NCBI GenBank assembly: GCA_934149105.1
Contig: CAKPDP010000001.1
Location: 166,816 to 230,815, forward strand
Reading direction: 5' to 3'
Source of the DNA: an uncultured Bacilli bacterium
Lineage (GTDB): Bacteria > Bacillota_I > Bacilli_A > RF39 > UBA660
Length of the DNA: 64,000 bases
Shown: piece by piece, positions 43,274 to 51,100 of the stretch
Numbering within the stretch: the first letter of the stretch is position 1
Layout of the letters: every line of letters begins with the position of its first letter
The notes under the pieces: model-generated
Databases searched by the model: none
Seen by the model: only the letters and a program-made list of their open reading frames with translations
What the model was told of the DNA's origin: nothing
Position numbers and translations under genes: made by a program

Positions 43274-44014
43274 ATGCAAACATGTTATATGACTGATCCT
43301 GGTAGGGTAAGAACTCATAATGAAGATAATGTTATAATAATAAATAATGATAATAATGAATATTTAATGGCGGTTGCCGATGGTATGGGTGGTCATAAAG
43401 CTGGAGAAGTGGCTAGTGCAATTGCAATCGATCATTTGACAGAAGAATTTTATAGAATGGATTCTATAGGAGATAAGAATAATGCAATTGATTTTTTAAG
43501 AAATATTGTGACAGAGATTAATCAAAAGATATTTGATTATACTAAAGAAAATCCTGGTAGTAAGGGAATGGGCACTACTTTGGTAGTGGCAATTAAAACT
43601 AATAGTTATATATTATATGGTAATATAGGTGATTCTTCGGGATATGTTCTTAAGAATTGTAAGTTACATAAAGTTACTAAAGATCATAGCTTGGTTAATT
43701 TATTGGTATCGACAGGAGAACTTACTCCAGAAGAGGCAAAATATCATCCAAGGAAGAATGTTCTTATGAGAGCGTTGGGAGCTAACGATCCTATCGATAT
43801 CGATATCTTTGATGTCGATATGTCAGTAGAAGGATTATTTCTATGTAGTGATGGTCTTACTAATATGCTTACCGATGAACAAATAGAAAAGGTTTTAACT
43901 AGTGAGCTTACTGCTACAGAAATGGTTGATAAACTTATTAAGAAATGTAATAGTAGGGGAGGAAATGATAATATATCTGTAGCATATTTGAGAAAAGAGA
44001 GTGGTGACTTGTAA
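43274..44014 (+). CDS. prpC: PP2C-family Ser/Thr protein phosphatase (PrpC/Stp)
   Basis: A 246-aa metal-dependent phosphatase that reverses PrkC phosphorylation. Motifs: GRVRTHNEDN, VADGMGGHKAGE, GMGTTLV, YGNIGDSSGYVL, LCSDGLTNML and the closing GGNDNISVA, which together provide the metal-binding Asp residues. Start ATG 43274 follows GGAGGTACTT; the TTG at 43262 is part of that site. Its TAA overlaps the prkC ATG by one base, coupling phosphatase and kinase synthesis. Confidence 0.94.
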   Translation: MQTCYMTDPGRVRTHNEDNVIIINNDNNEYLMAVADGMGGHKAGEVASAIAIDHLTEEFYRMDSIGDKNNAIDFLRNIVTEINQKIFDYTKENPGSKGMGTTLVVAIKTNSYILYGNIGDSSGYVLKNCKLHKVTKDHSLVNLLVSTGELTPEEAKYHPRKNVLMRALGANDPIDIDIFDVDMSVEGLFLCSDGLTNMLTDEQIEKVLTSELTATEMVDKLIKKCNSRGGNDNISVAYLRKESGDL

Positions 44015-45933
44015 TGTTATCGAAGGGGCAAAAGATTAATGGAAGATATGAAATTATTAAATCTATAGGTGAAGGTGGTATGGCTAATGTTTATTTAGCT
44101 CATGATAATATTTTAGATAGACAAGTGGCTATTAAGGTTTTGCGTGGAGATTTGGCTAATGATGAGAAATTTATTAGAAGATTTCAGAGAGAAGCTAAGT
44201 CGGTTTCTGATTTAAGTCATCCTAATATAGTAGAAGTTTATGATGTAGGGTGTGAAGAAGGACAACATTATATTGTTATGGAATATATTGAAGGTAGAAC
44301 TTTGAAACAACTAATTCAGAAGCGTGGGGCTTTGACAGTGTTAGAAGTTGTCGATATAATGACGCAACTAACAGATGGGTTAGCACATGCTCATGAGGCT
44401 TATATTATCCATAGAGATATTAAACCTCAGAATATTATGATTTTAGATAATGGAATTATTAAGATTACAGATTTTGGAATAGCTATGGCGATGAATGCGA
44501 CACAACTTACACAAACTAATTCAGTTATGGGTAGTGTACATTATTTACCTCCTGAACAGGCTGCTGGAAAGAGTGCAACGGTTAAGAGTGATATATATTC
44601 GGCTGGTATTCTTATGTATGAATTACTTACTGGATCAGTTCCTTTTAAAGGGGATAATGCAGTAGAGATAGCTTTAAAACAAATGAAAGAGAAGTTACCT
44701 AGTGTTAGAAAACAAAATCCATTAATTCCACAGAGTGTAGAAAATATTTTGATTAAAGCTACGGCTAAAAATCCTAAGAATAGATATGATACTGTTAGAG
44801 AGATGCATGATGATCTGGTTAAGTGTTTAGATAATCCTAATTGTGAGAAATATGTTTATAGTTATCCAGAATTTGAAGGAGATACTAGTAATAAAGAAAC
44901 ACCAGTGTTAGAGAGTACTGTTAAAGGTGTAGTAGCACCAATGGATGATGATAATATTGAAGAAGCTAAGTCTCCGAAGAAGAAAAATGATAATAATAAG
45001 AAAGTGGCTTTGATTGGAGCGATTATTGGAGTAGCAGTATTAATTGTTATTTGCCTATCGGCAGTATTATTTAAAATTACAAATACAAAAGAAGTTAAAG
45101 TTCCAGATATTACGAATATGACTTTAAAGGAAGCTAGTAAAGAGCTTACTAAGAAGGGACTTAAGTATACTACGGAAGAAGAGGCAAGTGATGATATTGA
45201 GGAAAACCATGTTATAGAAACTAAGCCTAAGGCAGGTAGTACGAGAAAGAAAGGAGCTACGATAACAGTAGTTATTTCAACAGGATCAGAGTCTTATGTT
45301 TTAGAAGATTTTACAGGTAAGAATTACCGTGATGTTAAGGCTAATTTGTCTGTTAAGGGTATTAATGTTAAGGTTGAAAAGAAGACTGTAGATGATCCTA
45401 GTTCTTATATCGATAAAGAAGACTATGTCATAGGACAAAGTCCTAGTTATAAAGAGGGAGAAGAAGTTAAGTTAAAGAAGGGTGATACTTTAACTTTATA
45501 TATTCCGGATATTGTTAATACTTATCCTAATATGGTTGAGGAACAATGGAGTTTAGAAGATGCTCAGGCTTTTGCTGATAAATATGGAATTAATTTAGAG
45601 GCTACAGAAGAAGAGACTAATGATTATCCAGAGGGAAGAGTAATATATCAAAATAGAAGTGCTGGTAGTACTATTGTTAGTGGAATTACTCTAAGGATTA
45701 GAGTGGCTAAGGCTAAGAGTGTATCTAAATATGATGTTTCTGTAAGTTATTCTGATGGAAATGGTGCAGCTATTAGAGATACTTATAAGGAAAAAGAAGG
45801 ATTAAGTAGTGGAACTAGTGGTAGTTATGATTGTCCTGAGATAGAGAATTATATTTTAAAGACTAAAGATACACTTACTTATACGGTTAAAGATACTAAT
45901 GTAAAATTAAGTTGTATATATGAGAAAAAATGA
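44014..45933 (+). CDS. prkC: PASTA-domain Ser/Thr protein kinase (PrkC/StkP type)
   Basis: A 639-aa membrane kinase that senses muropeptides or lipid II and controls growth and division. The kinase domain (residues about 10-270) has GEGGMANVYLA, the ATP-binding AIKVLRG Lys, catalytic HRDIKPQNI and DFGIAMAM. One transmembrane helix (about 330-351) leads to three PASTA domains: about 360-428, 430-497 and a more divergent third 498-570. A C-terminal beta module with two Cys (YDCPEIENY and KLSCIYEKK) follows, which is not part of the standard PrkC. Gene order matches Bacillus. Confidence 0.93.
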   Translation: MLSKGQKINGRYEIIKSIGEGGMANVYLAHDNILDRQVAIKVLRGDLANDEKFIRRFQREAKSVSDLSHPNIVEVYDVGCEEGQHYIVMEYIEGRTLKQLIQKRGALTVLEVVDIMTQLTDGLAHAHEAYIIHRDIKPQNIMILDNGIIKITDFGIAMAMNATQLTQTNSVMGSVHYLPPEQAAGKSATVKSDIYSAGILMYELLTGSVPFKGDNAVEIALKQMKEKLPSVRKQNPLIPQSVENILIKATAKNPKNRYDTVREMHDDLVKCLDNPNCEKYVYSYPEFEGDTSNKETPVLESTVKGVVAPMDDDNIEEAKSPKKKNDNNKKVALIGAIIGVAVLIVICLSAVLFKITNTKEVKVPDITNMTLKEASKELTKKGLKYTTEEEASDDIEENHVIETKPKAGSTRKKGATITVVISTGSESYVLEDFTGKNYRDVKANLSVKGINVKVEKKTVDDPSSYIDKEDYVIGQSPSYKEGEEVKLKKGDTLTLYIPDIVNTYPNMVEEQWSLEDAQAFADKYGINLEATEEETNDYPEGRVIYQNRSAGSTIVSGITLRIRVAKAKSVSKYDVSVSYSDGNGAAIRDTYKEKEGLSSGTSGSYDCPEIENYILKTKDTLTYTVKDTNVKLSCIYEKK

Positions 45934-45945
45934 TAGGTGGTTTTG

Positions 45946-46785
45946 ATGAAGGGAATTATTGTTAAGAATATTAGTAATGATTATGTAGTTAGTTGTGATG
46001 ATAAAGAATATTTATGTAAGGCTAGAGGGAAGTTTAGAAAAGATAAAATTATTCCTCTAGTGGGAGATATAGTTAGTTTTGATGATAAAACTAACTATAT
46101 TTTGGATATAGATAAGAGACGAAACTATTTAATTAGACCTAGTGTTAGTAATATAGATTACGCTATGGTGGTAACTAGTGTTAAAGAGCCTAATTTAGAT
46201 ACTAATTTATTAGATAGATTATTACTTATAATTAGTTATAATAATATAGAACCAATTATTTGTTTTACAAAATTAGATTTATTAAATGAATTAGAAGAAA
46301 AGAAGATAAGAAGAATAATAGAATATTATAAAGAAATTGGATATAAGGTTTATACTAATGATATGGTAGAGGAAATTAAGAAATTGTTTTGTCATAAGGT
46401 GACAGTGTTTACAGGCCAAAGTGGAGCGGGGAAGAGTAGTCTACTTAATAAGTTAGATAAGAATTTAGAATTAAAAACTGATGCTATATCTTTGGCTCTA
46501 GGTAGAGGAAAACATACGACTAGACATACAGAATTATTTGAAATAAATAGGGGTTATGTAGTGGATACTCCAGGATTTTCGAGTATTGATTTTAGAGGGA
46601 TGACTAAGTTAGATATTAGAGATAATACTAAGGAAATGTTTGATAATTTGGATAAATGTAAGTATAGAGATTGTTTACATATAAAAGAAGATGGTTGTTA
46701 TGTTAAGGAATTAGTTAAATCGGGGGTAATACTTAAGAGTAGATATAATAATTATAAGAATTTTATCGAGAGTGTAGATAAGTAG
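45946..46785 (+). CDS. rsgA: Ribosome small subunit-dependent GTPase RsgA
   Basis: A 279-aa circularly permuted GTPase that checks 30S maturation. An OB-fold head is followed by the G domain in the order FTKLDLL (G4), GQSGAGKSSLLNKL (G1), then VVDTPGFSSIDF (G3), and a zinc-finger end CKYRDCLHIKEDGC. ATG 45946 follows AGGTGGTTTTG, and the GTG at 45937 falls in the site. It lies 12 bases after prkC, as in Bacillus. Confidence 0.94.
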   Translation: MKGIIVKNISNDYVVSCDDKEYLCKARGKFRKDKIIPLVGDIVSFDDKTNYILDIDKRRNYLIRPSVSNIDYAMVVTSVKEPNLDTNLLDRLLLIISYNNIEPIICFTKLDLLNELEEKKIRRIIEYYKEIGYKVYTNDMVEEIKKLFCHKVTVFTGQSGAGKSSLLNKLDKNLELKTDAISLALGRGKHTTRHTELFEINRGYVVDTPGFSSIDFRGMTKLDIRDNTKEMFDNLDKCKYRDCLHIKEDGCYVKELVKSGVILKSRYNNYKNFIESVDK

Positions 46786-46793
46786 GTGGGATA

Positions 46794-47546
46794 ATGGAAG
46801 TAAATATTTCAATATTATCTAGTAAAAAAAGATTAGAATATGTTAATGGGCTTAATAAGACTAATTGTGATTATATTCATGTTGATGTTATGGATGGAGA
46901 GTTTGTACCGGATAAACAATTTCCGGTAGAAGAAGTTAAGGCTATAGAATATGTATCGTTAAAGCCATTAGATGTACATTTAATGGTTAGTGATCCAGAA
47001 AAATATTTAAAGAAATTAGGAAAATTAGAAAGAATAGAATATGTTATATTTCATATTGAATGTGATGTTGATATTGATAGGGTTATAGAAAAGATTAGAA
47101 AATTAGGCTATAAAGTGGGGATAGCAATTAGTCCTAAGACAGATATTAAAAGGTTAGAAGAATATTTAAAGAAGATAGATTTAGTGTTAGTAATGAGTGT
47201 AGAACCTGGTAAAGGGGGACAAAAATTTATAGAAAGTACTACTAAAAGAGTAAGATATTTAAAAAAAATTATTAATGAGAATAAGTATAAGATTGTTATT
47301 GAGGTAGATGGAGGGATTACTAATAATACTTGTAAATTAGTAAAAGATGCCGATAGAGTAGTGGTAGGGTCTTACATTCTTAAGGGTAGTAATTGTTATG
47401 AATATCAAAAGTATATTGATAATGTTAGGTTGATGAGAGAAGATAAGATTATTAAAAAAAATAAAAAAAATAACATAATTTGTATGTTACTTTTGATAAT
47501 AATAGTAGTACTACTTATAGTGATAATTTATATGAGATTAAAATAA
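46794..47546 (+). CDS. rpe: Ribulose-phosphate 3-epimerase with C-terminal membrane tail
   Basis: A 250-aa protein whose first 215 residues are a normal Rpe TIM barrel of the pentose phosphate pathway: YIHVDVMDGEFVPDK with metal-binding His and Asp, DVHLMVSDPEKY, VLVMSVEPGKGGQKF and EVDGGITNNT. Unusually, a Lys-rich stretch (IIKKNKKNN) and a strongly hydrophobic helix (about 226-247) are added at the end, with a short basic finish. Rpe enzymes are normally soluble and 215-225 residues long. The extension is in one frame with no frameshift sign. It follows rsgA by eight bases; thiN, which sits next in Bacillus, is missing, so the tail could derive from a fused neighbour. Confidence 0.88.
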   Translation: MEVNISILSSKKRLEYVNGLNKTNCDYIHVDVMDGEFVPDKQFPVEEVKAIEYVSLKPLDVHLMVSDPEKYLKKLGKLERIEYVIFHIECDVDIDRVIEKIRKLGYKVGIAISPKTDIKRLEEYLKKIDLVLVMSVEPGKGGQKFIESTTKRVRYLKKIINENKYKIVIEVDGGITNNTCKLVKDADRVVVGSYILKGSNCYEYQKYIDNVRLMREDKIIKKNKKNNIICMLLLIIIVVLLIVIIYMRLK

Positions 47547-47585
47547 AAAAAGCTGCTTATTAATATTAATTAAGCGGCGTTTTTT
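47545..47585. terminator. Bidirectional terminator between rpe and rpmB
   Basis: AAAAAAGCTGCTTA and TAAGCGGCGTTTTTT pair through GCTGCTTA/TAAGCGGC with one G-U, flanked by A and T runs. It holds the rpmB stop codon on the minus strand and directly follows rpe. Confidence 0.85.
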
Positions 47586-47749
47586 AATGTTCTAGCTTCT
47601 CTTGCACTAGTTTTAATTGTTACTTTTCTACCATTAACTGTTAAAGTTACATTTTGTAAGTTTACTTTTTGAGGATGTTTAGTAACTTTTAGACAGTTAG
47701 GTCTGTTATTAGCAAAATTTGTTTTTTTATTAGTTAATTTCATTGCCAT
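47570..47749 (-). CDS. rpmB: 50S ribosomal protein L28
   Basis: A 59-aa protein read on the minus strand from ATG 47749 with GGAGGG upstream to TAA 47572-47570. The sequence MAMKLTNKKTNFANNRPN, then LQNVTLTVNGRKVTIKTSA, matches the L28 pattern of an N-terminal basic loop and a C-terminal beta-helix region. It lies opposite the rsgA-rpe genes exactly as in Bacillus. The N-terminal region keeps only one Cys, so a zinc-ribbon is not expected. Confidence 0.92.
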   Translation of the reverse strand: MAMKLTNKKTNFANNRPNCLKVTKHPQKVNLQNVTLTVNGRKVTIKTSAREARTLKNAA

Positions 47750-47782
47750 ACTTAATCCCTCCTTGAAAATACATGTAAATTA

Positions 47783-47811
47783 ACTTTATCATAAAAAGGT
47801 ATACAAGTCAA
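47783..47811 (-). promoter_or_regulatory. rpmB promoter
   Basis: On the minus strand TTGACT (47811-47806), 17 bases, then TAAAGT (47788-47783) with an extended TG. Start would be about 25 bases before the ribosome site. Confidence 0.7.
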
Positions 47812-48066
47812 GGATTATAAAAGTTAAGTTAGAAAAAATAGTAAAATATGAAGAAAAAATCTACTGAAAAGTAACAAATAATAGGGAAAGAAGATTATTG
47901 TTGGGAGGTAGAAGCTTTTAATTGAGGCTCATTTAAAAAGTAATTTTGTTTACTTACTTATGCAATTACAATTTTATTGGCTATTAATTTAATGATTTTT
48001 ATGGATCATGTAGTAACACCTAAATTAAATAAGAATAAAGTTAAAAATAGTTAGTTTGGTAAAAAA

Positions 48067-48103
48067 TATAAAGTTAGATAAAGTTCTACTTTATATTTTT
48101 TTT
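48067..48103 (+). terminator. Terminator before the giant Fn3 gene
   Basis: TATAAAGT (48067-48074) pairs with ACTTTATA (48088-48095), followed by eight T. Confidence 0.75.
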
Positions 48104-48147
48104 ATGGAAAAATTAGAGATAAAAGACTATCATTATAGAAAAAATCA

Positions 48148-48156
48148 TGATATAAT
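48148..48156 (+). promoter_or_regulatory. Extended -10 of the 48196 operon
   Basis: TG-A-TATAAT at 48148-48156, about 40 bases before the start; no clear -35 hexamer at 17 bases. Confidence 0.55.
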
Positions 48157-48195
48157 TGTGATAATAGTGGGGGATTATTAGTGGGAGTGAAGAGA

Positions 48196-51100
48196 ATGAA
48201 GAAAAATGGTAAATCTTTTATATTTATATTAGGAATAAGTATATTAACATTAGTTTTGTTAGTGGTTTTTAGTTTTGTTTTTAGAAAAGATAGTTCACTT
48301 GCTTTTATTCAAGATGGATATATTATAACTAGTAATAGTGAGAGATATTATTTTAAGAGTGGAACTACTTATAAAGAAAATCTAGAACATAAATATGCTT
48401 TTAGTGATGATAATAAGAAAGATGTTACTGTAGATATGGCTTCTTTTATTCACTATAATGATAAGTCAATAGGTTTTATGCAGAATGGGGCTATAATGGA
48501 TTTGATGTCTGCGAATAAGAGTATTGTTCCTTATTATAATATAACTAATAAGAGTACAATTAGTTATAAAGATGGTAATTATGTTATTAATACTGCTACT
48601 AAGAGTTTAGGATTTGAAGATATATTAGGAAGAATTAGTGATAATAAATATATAGTAGCGGGAAAGAATTTGACTTTGAAGTTACCTGAGGTTGAGGCTG
48701 TGATAGAGGGAGATTATTTTGAAATAACTTTTGTAGAAGAAGGGGTAGTTAAAATCGAGAATCAAGAGGTTAATTACCAGACAACGACTCAAGGTACTTA
48801 TATATATGCAGGGGATAAAGTTAGTATAGATTTTGGGGGAATGAAGGTAGTATATGATGGTAATGCTTCTATGTCGTTATCTCAGATAACAATTAATGGA
48901 GAAGAAAATATTGATGTTATAGATGATGAGGATAAAGCAGTTAAACCAGGTGATAGTAAGAAAGATGATAATAATAGTAATGATAATAAGAATAATCAGG
49001 GAACTAATAATGAACCAAATAATAATACTAATGATGGGTTAAATAATGATAGTAAAGATAATAAAGATAATAAAGATAATAAAGATAATAATGAGAAAGA
49101 AAATAGTACAGATAAGTATGTAGAATTATTAGATGCTAGTGTTACTACTAATATGATTAAGGCTTCATTTAAATATAATAATACTAAGGATCTAAAGGGT
49201 AATTTACTTCTTACAATTACAGATATTGGTACAGGTAGTAAGGCATATAGTAAAGTTTTAGATAAGACTAAGTCTTTAGATGATATTATAGTAGAGTCAT
49301 TATCACCTAATACTAATTATCTTATGACAATTTATAGTAGTAATGGTGATATTACTAATCAATATTTTCAACAATCTTTTAGAACAGAAGAATTAGGAAT
49401 AGTACTTAATAAAGTGTATGCTACTTCTAGTAGTCTTTCATATAATATTATTTATCAAGATAATAGTAATGTTAAGGCTGTTACGTTAGCTTTATATAAT
49501 GAAAAAGCGGAAAAAGTAGGAGAATCAGTAACATCTACTATTGATAATAATGAAGAAATTAGATTTAATAATTTGGATAGTAATACTTCTTATACAGTTA
49601 AAGTGGAGGATATCTTACTTAATAGTCTTAATTATGTTAATGTTTATAATATTCAGAGAACAGATATAACTTTAAAGAAGAATCCAGATGCTGCTTCAAT
49701 GGAATTGACGACTAAGACTAGTAAGAGTGGAGCTAATTTAAATGTTTCTAAGGTAAGTGATCCAGATAGTAGTATTAAGAGTTATACTTATAAGATATAT
49801 GCTGGTAGTTATAGTGGAGATCAGGAGAATAGAATATTATATTCGAAGACAGTCGCAGTAGCGAAAGATACTACTAGTTCTAGTATGAAATTTGATTTAG
49901 CGGATTTGGATAGTGAAGATAGAAAATTAGGTTATTATCGTTTTAGTGTAGATATAGCTTATTATGATAATGAAAAGACAATGGTATTAACGAATCAGAA
50001 GATTAGTTCGGCTTTCTATTTGACGGAAGATTCTCAAGATACTCTAGAAGATGGAAAGGTAAGAATTGACTTTGAACAAGATTTTGATAATACAACCTAT
50101 AGTTCAATTGCAGGTAAAATAAAGATCACAGATACTAAACATAAGATCTTAGTATCGGGGCGTGATGGATATGATAATGCTGATACTAAGTTTACAATTA
50201 GATATTATAGTGGAGATATATCAACTATGAGTAGTACTAGTATTTCAATAAATAGTAGTGATATAGATAGTGATGGTTATATAACTAAAGATATAGTTAT
50301 TGATGGTCTTACTAATAATAGTGGGTATATTATTGAACTCTATGCTGATATGTATGATGAGGAAGGTAAGGTAGTTAATCAGATTATTGATAGAAGTTTT
50401 TCGGCAACAACAAAGTCAGATGTTGATAAATTGAAATTTACTTTTAGTAAAGATAATGGTAGTGATGATAATAATGTTATTAATTTTGATGGTTTAATTA
50501 GTTTGACTAATCCTGAGAGTAAAGATACTTTAAAGAGTGTTAAAGTTAAATTATATAAAGGTAGTTCGGCAGAGATTGGTAATTTAATTGGTGAAGAATT
50601 AACGATTAATGGAGAAGATATTTTCAATAAGAATTATAACTTTACAAATAATAGTTTTGGAATTACAGATGTTTTAGATTTAACTGAGAAGAGTGGAGGA
50701 ACTTTATATCAGAATTATACGATCGAGATTACTGATGCTTATTATAATTCCGGTAATAAAGCTGAGGTAGAGAATAATATATATACTTATACTATTTCTT
50801 TAGCGTATATGATAGAAAGGCAATTGGAGAAACCTACAATTGCAGTTAGTCCAATAACTAACGGTAGTACTTATACAGAGTTAGATGAATCGACTATTAT
50901 TGGTTATGAAGTTACGGCTGGAGCGGCAATAGAAAAATTAAAAGAAATGTTAGGTAATTTGGGTATAGAATCTATTAACTATTATATTTATAAATTAGAT
51001 AGTGATGGTAATGAAGTACTTATTAAAACAATACAGTCAGATGCTTTATCTACTTCTTTATACTTTAATGGAATAAACGAATATGATCGTGGTGGTAAGT

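Larger units (their letters stand above)
47812..48195. other. Gap with remnant of a small membrane-protein gene
   Basis: A good ribosome site (GGGAGG at about 47904) has no start codon after it, and downstream a frame reads LTYAITILLAINLMIFMDHV, a membrane helix, ending at 48055; the start lies in another frame. This looks like a frameshifted small membrane gene with its old terminator at 48067. Before it (47812-47900) I see nothing. Confidence 0.4.

Noticed and set aside
49054..49089. Short repeats resembling a CRISPR array
   Set aside because: Units are 9 bases, contiguous without spacers, and code for an Asp-Asn-Lys linker.
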